From contig OY979717.1 in the NCBI GenBank assembly GCA_963855995.1, positions 51,405,140-51,469,139 of the forward strand: DNA of 64,000 nt, read 5' to 3'. A program made the position numbers and the translations under genes. This document shows positions 12,901 through 22,160 of the stretch, in pieces. The notes beneath the pieces were generated by a model. The model had not been told where the DNA came from and made no database searches. It worked only from the letters and a program-made list of their open reading frames with translations. This stretch comes from Muricea muricata (taxonomy: Eukaryota; Cnidaria; Anthozoa; Malacalcyonacea; Plexauridae). Numbering within the stretch: the stretch's first letter is position 1; every line of letters begins with the position of its first letter.

Positions 12901-15900
12901 GCCCCCCCCCCCTAGCAACTTTGTCCACATCTGGATATAACCATATAACCGTCTATTTCTTCGATATAGCCACCTACTCTATATTTTAATGACAAACCTG
13001 CTTCTACAGTTCTACTGAGAAAATTTCCTTCAGAAATAATCAATCTTTTCATTATGGACTACGGTTAGAACTGAAGAAGCATATTGTTATAGCAGCCACA
13101 ACATTGTTCAATCTTATTGCATTTTGCCGTGTGCTGAAAAGGGTACAGATGTGTTACCTTTTCTCATAAGATATATACGTTTCGTGTTCTTGAGAGTGTT
13201 TATCAATATCCTTCTGCATCTTTGCTATTTCTGTTGTTAGTTCCGAAACTTTCGCTCTGGAAGGGAAGGCAGAAACACGACATCTTTATAAAGTTGGTTA
13301 ACTGTAGCATGTCATTACCCGATATATGAAGATAAAAATGCCACCACCGATCTTTATATATATGTGGCTTCACTCAGTGATGAAATACATAAACCACTTA
13401 GGCTAGATTGTAACATATGCCCCCCCCCCCCTCTGTTCAATGTCCCCAGCGGGTTCGTAAGGAGACACGCCACTTTGAAATGAAGGAGGTGGTTAAAGTT
13501 GTTTCTGCAATTACCCACCAAAATAACATTACCGAATCAGAATCTTCCACCTTTCAATGTCAACGAAAAAGTAACAATTCGCTGCAAGATACAGTATATG
13601 CATACAATACCTTAGTTGTCCCATGAAGTAAGATTTGTCTAGCACTTGTCTGTGTGGACCTGTGTTTTAACGAATGAAAATCAACAAACAGAACAGCTGA
13701 GCACTGTATGTACACTATAGATATCCTTGTTATATCTAGTATACTCCAATCTTCATTCTCTTCCTAATCATAGTGAAATGATGACGTGCGATGCACTAGG
13801 ATTTCAACTGAACTATTTAAAACGGCTTTGTCGGCGGGCTTTGAAACAGTCGTATACCTTTTGCTCCAGTTGTAATACCAAGTCCTTGTCTTGTCATTGG
13901 ACGATCAGTCACTTTTATTTGAGAGTTCAAAGCTGAAAGGCAAAAGACGATTAAATTATAACCACAATGAACTTTAAAAAATGGATACTACATGAGAGGA
14001 AGCCAGCTTAGGCGCTCACATATAGCGATTTTGTTTTTCAGTGATTTGGGACAAAATATTTGCATCAATAAGCCAATGTATACAGGCCTCTAATCTGTAC
14101 AAAACAGAGGCCATGTTTGAATTATGTATCTTAATTAACTTCCTAATTTTTCAAACGACTAACAAAACCATCTGTTAATTTACAAACCTCCAATTCCACC
14201 ATCTCCACCGCGTGTTCCAGGTCTGGCACTTCCTGGTACCTATAATATTTTATTTCTTCAAAACTAGCAAGTATGTCTGGTTGAGCGACTACAGGGAAGT
14301 ATGTCAAAATAACGATAATTCATTTTAGAAATCATTACATGTAAAACTTACCATTCCCGTTCCTTTAGGTCATCATAAGAAATAAAAGAAACATCTATTA
14401 GAATACTAAAATTACTGAATCTGTTAATGTTTAAAACACGAATTACTCGTGTTTTGATGCTCGCGTTTCGGTGCATGTGTCATTATCTAATGCTACTGTA
14501 TCATTATATAATGTTACATGATTGTACCATAATACATTACACAGTAATCAGATTTTTATTGGTTGAGAGCTGTGTGTTATTACAGTACACGCACAGATGA
14601 CGTAATTCAAGGCGTAATGTACTCAAGCAAAATGTTTACGCGGGTTTTCCATTTCTTTATTATATAAAACAAGTAGATTTCATTTTTTGTGCATCTGTTT
14701 GGTAATGGATCCCAAAGACGTCATTGCATGCGAAGAACAAACTCCACAGCACTCGTCTTCGTCTCGTGCCGTACTTAATTTATCTTCGCATGCCATGACG
14801 TCATCTTTGATCTATTACAGTACAAATGCACGCAAAAATGAAATCTATTTGTTAAGTTACCAGAGATCATTCTGGATGGTCGAAGACACGCAAGGATTAG
14901 GTCGTCATCCAAAGGTGTGATGTACAATGAGCAAAATGTGTTTTTCCCAAAGTTTATTAAGCTTTATAGGCCTACCTACACGATACGATTTGTCACATAC
15001 TATTCTTTTTCTGGCGTATGGAAACGAGCGCTGATGCCAGATTTTTACTCATTCGCTCATGGCGAAATTTGAAATGTGACGTTTTTTACGCGTGTTTACT
15101 CGATCACATATACCAGAGTAAGAATCGTATGCGACAAATCGTATCGTGTACAGTAGGTGCCAAAAGTATGAGTCCAGTCCAATTTTTATGAAGAAACAGA
15201 GATAAGATTATATCCGGAATTTTTAAGTACTCAAACATTCTTATTTCGCGTCCTCAAACTATCTACAGCAGTTACACTCAAGCATGTCCATTATACTCTA
15301 AGATTGCTTCCAGCATTTTTGCTTTAAATTGTTTACCATGTTTATTGACAGCCATAGTTAATTTGGCCCTGTTCATACATGAGCATAAAGGATAACTAAA
15401 GATTTTAATCAAGTGACAGGACAAATGTTTATCCGGAGTAATCTGAAAGGTCGAGTCATAGTCTATTATTGCGTCCTGAAAATAACCATAATTGATTGTT
15501 ATGGAAACAAGCATAAAATCTTTGACGGAGACATCCTGAGAGACCATGGATCAGGGTCCAATTGCTAGGAAGATAGTGAGCCTCATCTGTCATAATGAAA
15601 ACTAAGAAAGCACAACAGTGCTAAAAGAGGACAATTACATATGGTATCTCTCAAAATAAACTCACAGTTTTTTGTTTAATACTAGATGTCTTTTGTTGAC
15701 TTTTAAGAGGCAGTTGTTCAAGCAAAGACTATCTTCAACCCTTATTGATTTTCCTTTACAGATCAGGTAAATTTACAACACACATGCCTTGACACTCATT
15801 CCAGTATTTTGATAGTTACTGCATACATATATCTGTTTGGCTTCTCTTATTAAAGATTGTCCTTGGTAGATCAGGTGAATTTACACATCCCAGTCACACA

Positions 15901-17490
15901 ATAATAAAGGACTACAGTGCAACTGCATATGTAGTAATTATGATGTTTTGGAGAACAGTAAGTATATACAGGAAATATTTTCTTTAAATGTTTTTTCAAC
16001 CATTGCTTCAAGAACCAACTTGAAGTGCTCGATCAATGTATCAAAATACAAGTATGTTTCGCATCATAAAATGTACTTTACCTGGTGGTCTTCCCATACC
16101 TGAAATTTAAACTCAAGTGAAGGAAAACGGAAAAAAATTAAAGTGCAACGAGTGAATAAGTAGTGAATATTGTGTCGTTTAAAAAATATCATAATCCAGC
16201 CATAGAGGAAACTTCTGCCATTCAAAGAGGGGGGGATAAATCATCAAAAGAATGTCTTAATTTTATATAGGATGAACCTGGACAAGGGGAGAGGGGACTG
16301 TTACTTTCGTCTATGGAGGGATATATTTTTTCTGGACCTGTACAACCTGTACCAGTAATATAACTGCAACACAAAAAAGGATACTGCTTCCTTGAGCTAA
16401 ACGTCCTTTAGTACCAGGTCTCAATGCACCTGAGGGAGGTCGCTTTCCAAAATTACTCCTAAAGATGATTTACACATTATTAGATTCACAATTAGACTGT
16501 TTTATTGCTGCGAGCGAAGTAAGCAGGATTATATTCTTGACGGCACTTAATTTGAAAATATTCATCATTCGAGATGATCTTCTGAATCCGCAATGTATTG
16601 GTCAGTAGTGGTGTAGTAATCTTTCTAATACTCGATTTAAGAAGATTTAAGGATATTTTTCATCATTCAGCAGCGGGCGTTATAAAACTATAGCTATGCG
16701 CATGCACAAGTTTAGGCTAATGCAACTACTGTTCTCTGTACCACGCAGCATTCCTTTTCTATTAGAAATTTCTAGTTTAATATATGTTATCAGACTAGTA
16801 TGCTTTTCTTTAAATTTAAAGCAAAATTTTTGAAAATGTCACTTTTGCCATGACAAGGTTACAATTTAAGCACTGCAGTTTTAATGAAAATGGGTCAGTT
16901 GTTGACTGTGTGTAAAAACAAATGCTATGACGTTTCTGTACCACTTTTAAATAAAGCATCTTGAGCAGGTGCTTTCCAAATTTCTTTTCTCTGTTTGATA
17001 TATTTCTGGTTTGCTTTTAACATATGTAATGCACCAGTCAATGGTTTTCCCTGGGCAGGGTCGTCAGGCATACCCACTGGATTTTGCAGCTATATGTATT
17101 TCGAAAATGTCAAAAATATTAAACCAGCTCCAGGTATTCTTTTACAATTTTAAACCCTTCTGTTTGCCACCATGATGCTTACAGCGTATAATACAACACT
17201 GGCCAACATATTATTGTACTTGTGAGTTGTGCCAGCTTACAGACAAGCAAATAAAACATAAAAACTTGTCATAGAAAACTTGCTTGTCTGTAAGCGGCGT
17301 AAGTGCTATGCTCTTTATCTAATTTTTAGCATTTTACACAGTTATAGTTAGCAGCATAATATATAAACTACATTTTACACTAGTACAATACGTTTAATAC
17401 AAGTCTACACACTACAAATGACCCTACGCAAAATGTAATACAATACATAATTCAATACGTTTACAAGTCACGACACAACTTTACTTACAT
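980..17490 (-). CDS. IFT74: IFT74, intraflagellar transport protein 74 (22 coding exons, 3' end off window)
   Basis: Core subunit of the IFT-B complex; with IFT81 it forms a coiled-coil dimer that carries tubulin in cilia (family knowledge). Exons in transcript order, plus coordinates: 17490-17489 (AT of ATG), 16458-16415 (or to 16403), 16099-16082, 14362-14352, 14239-14188, 13932-13858, 13659-13611, 13256-13158, 9613-9553, 9219-9160, 8225-8164, 7580-7502, 7058-6999, 6675-6613, 5935-5902, 5746-5637, 4055-4015, 3752-3673, 3201-3148, 2658-2618, 1980-1924, 1215-1162, 1046-980. Every junction has GT/AG and reading phases agree throughout. The product starts MSNFGKRPPSGALRPG, has a basic Gly/Pro/Arg-rich N-terminus, then a long coiled coil with family-typical stretches such as SELTTEI, LQGQLADYN, LDKLNTDSDMDEII, EEREKLLKQ, QQIDMDLEENQ and NQKYLELKKREE. 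About 425 codons are here; the family is near 600 residues, so the C-terminal third lies to the left. Confidence 0.93.
2100..2230 (-). repeat. SINE-like fragment
   Basis: On the minus strand, GGGCTACGCAAGCGGTTAGC resembles a tRNA-derived A box. It is followed downstream by GGGTTTTCCTCTGGGTACTT, a phrase typical of dispersed invertebrate repeats. No good B box or target duplication was found, so assignment is tentative. Confidence 0.35.
4270..4742. repeat. foldback repeat rich in GAGAGTTA motifs
   Basis: The left arm from AAGATGTTGGAGAGT (about 4270) through GATGAAGAGAGTTATG (about 4343) is repeated in inverse at 4680-4742. A second inner pair (CCAGACCAGAGTTGCAAAAA near 4383 and its inverse near 4660) continues the symmetry. 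The motif AACTCTC/GAGAGTT recurs up to about 4915. It lies in an IFT74 intron. An apparent reading frame at 4267-4587 falls inside it and is not credible as a gene. Confidence 0.65.
5997..6128. repeat. near-perfect 60-bp-arm foldback with tRNA-like loop
   Basis: The arms at 5997-6056 and 6069-6128 match as inverted complements over 60 bases with about two mismatches. The short loop reads TTCGAATCCCG, like a tRNA T-loop/B box. The string TAAATAAGCCTAA occurs on both sides (about 5960 and 6132), possibly a duplication around a slightly larger insert. It lies in an IFT74 intron. Confidence 0.85.
7683..8057. mobile_element. MITE with 58-bp inverted repeats and an internal tRNA-like segment
   Basis: The left arm at 7683-7740 and the inverse of 8000-8057 agree at most positions (both GAAACSGTAKACAGTCAGTCG at the outer end). 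Each arm contains two tandem copies of a CAGTCGCATCATTGATG unit. Between the arms, 7811-7872 resembles a tRNA head (TTAGCTCAATCGTCTGGGC) and B box (GGTTCGAATCCC), suggesting a captured SINE head. No target duplication was identified. Confidence 0.75.
8299..8501. mobile_element. 203-bp hAT-type MITE with perfect 8-bp target duplication
   Basis: The left end reads CAGTGGCGGATCCAGG and the right end is the inverse of CAGTGGCGGATCTAGC. Similarity continues for about 45 bp inward. The 8-mer ACTTGCCT stands directly outside both ends (8291-8298 and 8502-8509). There is no coding capacity. It lies in an IFT74 intron. Confidence 0.9.
9653..13000 (+). mobile_element. hAT-type DNA transposon inserted in an IFT74 intron
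   Basis: The left end reads CAGGGTTGTCAAT from 9652/9653, and the right end reads ATGACAAACCTG to 13000, the imperfect inverted complement (CAGGTTTGTCATT). Subterminal parts are also related (GGCGGTATATCGCCGTC against the inverse of the 12950-12975 stretch). The 7-mer CTTCTAC stands directly outside both ends (9646-9652 and 13001-13007), which fits the 8-bp target duplication usual for hAT elements with one position decayed or one base of end ambiguity. The element is about 3.35 kb and lies antisense to IFT74, between the exons at 13158-13256 and 9553-9613. Confidence 0.85.
9977..12778 (+). pseudogene. hAT-family transposase (KIAA1586/ZNF862-like), broken
   Basis: A small first exon (9977-10037, starting MASKRKRDGDIHTFF) ends in GTAAGA. 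The second exon opens after TTTTCAG at 10140. The central frame (10299-11900) has a TTF/BED-like zinc region (FCVLCRKHN through DHANSQQHK), then hAT RNase H-like landmarks: LLSDEVCD, SDGVSVMTGKRNGVAARL and CICHRLALA. The C-terminal part carries the dimerisation segment (LPVSNAWPKRGASAIKR, then KTRLRSNLNSDML). The gene is broken: the frame shifts near 10320-10345, shifts back near 11885-11890, and an in-frame TGA at 12362-12364 interrupts the dimerisation segment. The last piece runs to the stop at 12776-12778 with an acidic tail. There are few breaks over about 850 codons, so the insertion is fairly young. Confidence 0.85.
14352..14362 (-). other. IFT74: 11-base IFT74 microexon
   Basis: The sequence GAACGGGAATG on the minus strand is flanked by an AG acceptor (CCTAAAG) and a GTAAGT donor. 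It enters at phase 1 and leaves at phase 0, exactly what its neighbours (16099-16082 and 14239-14188) require. It supplies G-T-G-M in a stretch equivalent to the PPGTARPG part of the family's N-terminus. It is too short for routine gene finders. Confidence rests on the double phase match and the strong donor. Confidence 0.75.
14430..14830. repeat. short palindromes in an IFT74 intron
   Basis: A hairpin AAACACGAATTACTCGTGTTT occurs near 14434. An inverted pair around AAAGACGTCATTGCATGCGAAGA (about 14711) recurs in inverse at about 14790-14814. The overlapping frame at 14687-14920 lies on this symmetry and is not taken as a gene. Confidence 0.45.
14979..15148. mobile_element. 170-bp TA-flanked MITE
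   Basis: The ends read CACGATACGATTTGTCACAT on the left and the inverse of CACGATACGATTTGTCGCAT on the right. Each is preceded outside by TA, as in Tc1/mariner-type insertions. There is no coding capacity. It lies in an IFT74 intron. Confidence 0.8.
16925..17089 (-). CDS. unassigned open exon in IFT74 intron 1 (54 codons plus stop)
   Basis: On the minus strand an AG acceptor (ACATATAG) is followed by an open frame of 54 codons ending in TAG. It reads LQNPVGMPDDPAQGKPLTG, then a Lys-rich helix-like part with HMLKANQKYIKQRKEIWKAP. An internal ATG (17071-17069) would give a 48-residue protein. It lies between the IFT74 leader exon and the second IFT74 exon on the same strand. It could be an alternative last exon sharing the IFT74 promoter, a separate small gene, or a conserved-looking accident. 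The composition is unlike the surrounding AT-rich intron. I do not recognise the family. Confidence 0.4.
   Translation of the reverse strand: MQNPVGMPDDPAQGKPLTGALHMLKANQKYIKQRKEIWKAPAQDALFKSGTETS
17235..17295. repeat. perfect 16-bp hairpin
   Basis: GCTTACAGACAAGCAA (17235-17250) is exactly inverted at 17280-17295 around a 29-base AT-rich loop. It lies within IFT74 intron 1, between the leader exon and the unassigned exon. Confidence 0.7.
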
Positions 17491-17600
17491 TTTCCTGATA
17501 CTTCTGAGTAAATCTTAATTTCGTTGGTAATTATATCTCCGTCAAATAGTCAAAATATAGTGTATTTTCGCGTTACTTTTCTGTTAGATTTTATTTTGGA
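17489..17600 (-). other. IFT74: IFT74 5' leader exon with the start codon split by an intron
   Basis: The minus strand reads GGAAAAT followed by a strong donor GTAAGT, so the exon boundary is at 17489. The next IFT74 exon begins GAGTAATTTTGG at 16458. Joining them creates ATG AGT AAT TTT in frame with the rest of IFT74, whereas the leader itself holds no ATG. The 5' edge is approximate. The donor is clear; that this leader belongs to IFT74 is inference from the frame fit. Confidence 0.7.
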
Positions 17601-17613
17601 AGCGTCTTAAAAA

Positions 17614-17624
17614 CAAGATGGCGG
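17614..17624 (-). promoter_or_regulatory. YY1-like motif at the IFT74 5' end
   Basis: The minus strand reads CCGCCATCTTG, a textbook YY1 core-promoter motif, at the presumed start of the IFT74 leader exon. It is compatible with the promoter or transcription start being here. No TATA box was identified. Functional use in this organism is inference. Confidence 0.4.
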
Positions 17625-19815
17625 AATTATTACCCAGTTGTCAGGGTAACAAATACGAACACAGCCAACCCAGGCGTACATTACATACAATGCGTCTTCA
17701 GTATGGTCTTCAGTCTACAACAAGACAACTGGCCAACACGGTCCTGAAGGGAGTTTCTATTCCAATTTCGCAGCCTGATCAAATCTTAATTTTCGTAATC
17801 CTATTCTTATTTTGTATTGTTTTTTGACCAATGAATCTCAGTTCCAGTTCATGAAATCCCATTTTCCCAACAAGAAATAGGCAATTCAGGCGTTCACTCC
17901 GCCAGCCTTTCGTAAAAGAAGTGAAGTAGTGTCCGGCTAACTTAATACTGCTCAGAAGACGTAAAAAGCCGTTCATTAGTGCTCTAAAAGGTTATGCCAT
18001 TATGAGGTGCCGCAAAGGATTTCTGATACAGTGACTTACCAATAAAATATAAAGTTTACAAATCACAAGCCACAAGGCTACTGCAGAATTACTTCAGCTT
18101 CGTAGGTAGAAACACGGCGGAAACATTGTCGTCTATTGTGTATTCAAAACTTTATTGAAGTCCTGCTCCTATTATTATATTAATATATTATCTTATGGGA
18201 GACCTTGTTAGGAGGGAGAGTTTCCTAATGTCGCCATTCTTAATTTCAAAAGTTGCTACATGTTGAGTTTTGAGTCAATTGGACTCAGTGCGTAGGAATT
18301 TCACGTGATTTTTCAGTTGACATATATCCGACCTCTCGAAAGACCAAGAACTAAGCTAGACTAATATATGTCCTATTTAATATACGAGCAGTAGTGCTTT
18401 ATCATATATATAAAACGCGGGGCGCAGAACGATATGTACTGTTATGTAGATAATATGTAGATAATAAATAATATGTAGATGATATGTACTACCATGTTAT
18501 AGATATGTACTATTTACTGTATTTAGTATACAAGCAGAAGTGCTTTATCATATATATAAAAGACGGAGCGCAGTCGAGCGTTTTATATCTGATAAAGCAC
18601 GCATTGCGGGTATATTAAATATATTAAAACGATCCCTTTTTTACCCATTTTGTCAATTTGTTTGCGAAAGAATTTTCTATACAGATGTTGTATGATTGGA
18701 AAAAATCGAAGTAAAAATTTTGTGGAAATCCACGCGTGCTTTATCACATATAAAGACTCCCTCAAGCCTATGATTTCCTTTGTGTTTAATGCTCATGATT
18801 TTTTAATGCTCATGATTTTTTTAATAATATTTTATTTCACGGGTCTTCCAACAATGCGCTACCTACAGGTTTATGACGTGTGTATGTCATCTCACTCATC
18901 TGTTTTAATCATTACATGCAATGCGTTCATATTTTCCCAATATTAATTACTAATAATGCTTGCCTTACACATGGATTGAATGACAAACTTCAACATGCAA
19001 CATCACCGTGTGATTACTGCTACAAGCTTCCCTATATAGGATTGCTACAAGCTCCCGTATAGAACGTTTAGGAAAGGATGAACATACAGAAAGACGAATG
19101 TAAGAAATATAAATTAAAAAAGGTAAAGCGTATGTGACGTTTATGATTTTAGTTTTACTGTATATTAGCATGAGACAAACATAGTTCATGGATAGCCAAC
19201 TGAGTTAAGTGAGGCTAATATCGAAAAAGTGTAGTATTATGAAACCAAGAAAACGATAATACAGTCTACGACAAACCGATATCGAAATGCACGGCCAAGT
19301 GATATTATTAAACTGTACAATAATAATATATTTAATCAACAAGATATATGATTCGCTACTTGTGTACAGGGACTGTATGGTGCAGAAGCTGTGATATGAC
19401 GTTACGTGATTTCACTCATTTCATTCCACTGATTGGTAACATTCTTGACATTCTCTTCTACCACTGTTGGGCAAGGAATAACATGGAAGCATGTAAATCA
19501 TATCCTACAAATGATGTTTGTTAAAAGCTTCCTCTTTCTTTTCTTGTTTAGCTCATGAGGTCAAAAGTCCTTTTTGAATAAGAAAACGAAAATTGTCTAT
19601 TTTTATCATTTACCAAGGCTTTTTCGAGTGGAAGTAAATAATTTATACACATGTCGAAATATAAGCCGGGAACAGTTGAAAAAGCTATATACAGGTATAG
19701 CTTCTCTGGCAAGAATCAAACCTAAGCCTTTGCGATTCCATTACAATGGTCTAACCAGTAATTAGTAAACTTGCACTGCGCAAGTCTAAACAACTAAGCT
19801 ACGGAGGTGGCTGAC
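17625..19815. other. intergenic stretch with GTGCTTTATCA repeats
   Basis: No supported gene. Two direct copies of a segment reading GTGCTTTATCATATATATAA (about 18393 and 18539) are followed by GCGCAG motifs. An inverse piece (TATCTGATAAAGCAC near 18586) and a related piece (GTGCTTTATCACATATAAAG near 18739) lie close by, suggesting stacked MITE arms. The plus frame from 17618 overlaps the YY1-like motif and has no support as a gene. Confidence 0.5.
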
Positions 19816-20103
19816 CAACATGAGCTCTTCCTTTGAATTTACTATATCAGTAAATTCTTAAACGCCTCTAAATCTACTAATATAGTAAATTCACGACAAC
19901 GTTAGTGCACCGTAACAATGAGACATTAACCAAACATTATTCACTTTAAGGGGCGGGAGGACGGGGGCGGCGGGGTTGGGGGCGGCGGGGTTAGGGTTAG
20001 GGTTAGGGTTAGGGTTAGGGTTGTCGTAAATTTACCACATGAGTAAATTTAGACGTTTTAGCAATTTACTGATATAGTAAATTCGGATGAGGAGCTCATG
20101 CTG
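19816..20103. mobile_element. 288-bp hAT-like MITE carrying telomere repeats in its centre
   Basis: The ends read CAACATGAGCTC on the left and the inverse of CAGCATGAGCTC on the right. The arms match over about 85 bp, including GAATTTACTATATCAGTAAA near both ends and TTTACGACAAC at the inner edge. The 7-mer GGCTGAC lies directly outside both ends (19809-19815 and 20104-20110). The unpaired centre holds a G-rich block followed by about five TTAGGG units (19988-20023). Confidence 0.85.
19988..20023 (+). repeat. short interstitial TTAGGG array
   Basis: About five uninterrupted TTAGGG units follow a GGGGGCGGCGGGGTT block inside the MITE at 19816-20103. Confidence 0.95.
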
Positions 20104-20937
20104 GGCTGACAAGAGCAAGCGTAATTTAGAGAAATGTTAATCCAAGAAAATATGTTTAATTGACTTGCTCACGAGACAAGGCTCGTTTTCTTTCTGACAT
20201 ATAAAGTCTGTTTAACCGACCAGTCTTTTAAAACTGTGACAGACACCCCAAACCTTGCCGCTCGAAACGCCCCTGATAAGATACCCTAGTGATGCATGGA
20301 ATAGCCCAGTTTCAAAAGCAAGGTTAGATGTTAAGGTTACATGCAGTGCAATGATTTTATTTTCACCCAGAATATTGCCACTGAAAAATAAAGTAATATA
20401 TCGAATGTATAGTATGTGTGGTAGGCAAATTGAGTCGCTAAATATTTTATGTATGACACTTATACATGCATATATATGAAAGACGATTGATTCTATTTTA
20501 AAGCAACTTGTTGACACGCATGCGTACTGCAAAGCCATGTAAAGGTTCGGCAGATGCGTCGGTAGCACATTTAATCTCTGAGGAGATAAAGTATATATAT
20601 ACGAGTATCCCATGATAAACAACAGCATAAAAGATTAAATATCTGTTCTCGATCGACTTTTATCTACTGCCAGCATGTCTGAGGGATTACTTGAGAGATT
20701 ACATTATGTCATAAGGGATATCGTTTTTGTGTTTATAAGACCCAGCAAGCATAGCTTATTACAAACACAACCTGTTGGTCATTTCTATGATCAAAGAGCA
20801 CTGCAAGAAACATATTTGACAAAAACAGCATAGATTTACACATCTGTAAGATACAAAGGTCCAGGCTTCTTCATTTGCAAGTTAAGGTAAGACTGACGCA
20901 TTTTGAAGCCTTTTATGTTGTTGAGCAATAATAACTA

Positions 20938-21110
20938 ATATTCTGCTGCTGGTGGCGGTGGTGGCGGTGGAAGTTGAATCTTGTTCTTGCTATAATATTG
21001 TATTCTGTTGTGATGTATTGTATTGTACATGTATTGTATCGTATTGTATTGTACCGTGTGATGTTGTATTGCGATAAGTTGAGTTGTATTCTCAAATTGA
21101 CCGTATTTGA
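20938..21110. repeat. low-complexity GGTGGC and TATTG-rich tract
   Basis: A GGTGGCGGTGG microsatellite (about 20948-20972) is followed by a TATTGTATTG/TGTATCG pentamer-like tract up to about 21060. Frames on both strands here are low-complexity and are not genes. Confidence 0.8.
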
Positions 21111-21119
21111 TAATTTTAG

Positions 21120-21222
21120 AAGAGCCCACAGTAACTGGTGTACACTGTTGTGGTGACCCTGCCACTTGTTTATATCCGTGTGAATGGCGAAGTTTAATAA
21201 ATAAATAAATAAATAAATTATC
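21120..21222 (+). repeat. SINE 3' end with (AAAT)n tail
   Basis: AGCCCACAGTAACTGG, then GTTGTGGTGACCCTGCC and GGCGAAGTTTAATAAATAAA match the 3' half of the tRNA-Glu-like SINE at 54400-54645 (GCCCACAGTAATTGG, GTTGTTGTGACCCTTCC, GGCGAAGTTAATGAAAT). It ends in an AAAT simple repeat, as SINE tails do. The 5' tRNA-like head is absent. Confidence 0.75.
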
Positions 21223-21976
21223 GTTTCAATGCCGCAAGAAATTCAGTGGCTCGACATCATCGCTGCATCGCTAAACTATAATATATATTGTAAAGACCTC
21301 CTTATGAAAGTGAATTGAAACAACCTGTCTTAATAGATAGCTGATCACAATGTCAAATAGAAAAAGCAGTGATTGAAAAACTAAGCTTTGGTAACTTTAT
21401 TCATACTTCTAGTACAGCTCTTTTGCTTTTGATAAATAGTTGTTTATGGAGATGAGATCAGGTAATATGCAGCCTAGAAAATTTAAACTATTAGAAGAGA
21501 CGGAGTGTTTCCAGTTATTTAAGAATCAAATACACTTCTCACATCATGTGAATTGAAACTGAATGTTACATTAGGAGAAAAACGTGTCGTGCATCCATGC
21601 TCAAATTAAGGGTACCCATAGTACATTGCATACTCCACATTAGGGGTCCACTCGGCTAAAACAGCACTCTGGGTTGTACTAACGTTACAATGTTTCACTA
21701 ATGTTATACTTGGTTTTACGTATTAATGTTTTAACTTACATTCTTTTACTATACTAGCAAGCTCGATTATCAAATAAATGAGCTGCCTTTTCTCAATATG
21801 GTAGTATGTAGTATGTATCGATAAGTAAAATATACTTAATTCCATATCACGGAATTTGTGGTTTATGAACTGAAGAAGTAAAATAATGATAAGTGAAAAT
21901 ATGATAATACATCTACACTTGTTGTCCTCAAATAATTTATCAATATGATTTATCATTTTATTACGGTATTTACTTA

Positions 21977-22157
21977 AGGCCCTGTCACACGGTGCAGTTT
22001 TTCTTGCAACTTGCAATGCATTTCTACTCTTCACAAATGTTTGGTATGTTAAAAACATATTAGCACACTGTGATGGAAACATGTATTTGCCAATTTTACA
22101 TCTCCCAAGAGTAGAATCGGCAAGTTGCAAGAAAAACTGCACCGTGTGGCAGTGCCT
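21977..22157. mobile_element. 181-bp Harbinger-like MITE
   Basis: The ends read AGGCCCTGTCACACGGTGCA on the left and the inverse of AGGCACTGCCACACGGTGCA on the right. The shared inner part GTTTTTCTTGCAACTTGC gives arms of about 50 bp. TTA flanks both ends (21974-21976 and 22158-22160), the 3-bp target duplication typical of PIF/Harbinger. A minus-strand frame running through it (21723-22142) is an artefact of the arms. Confidence 0.85.
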
Positions 22158-22160
22158 TTA

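Noticed and set aside
12900..13440. C-rich and G-rich homopolymers (12902, 13418, also 7132 and 27783)
   Set aside because: Simple homopolymer runs without further structure; noted as possible sequencing-difficult sites only.
17618..17827. Plus-strand frame starting MAELLPSCQG next to the IFT74 leader
   Set aside because: Its ATG is the inverse of the YY1-like motif CCGCCATCTTG; no following exons or recognisable domain were found. A divergent gene is possible but unsupported.
21723..22142. 139-codon minus-strand frame
   Set aside because: Half of it is the Harbinger-like MITE, including its inverted arms.
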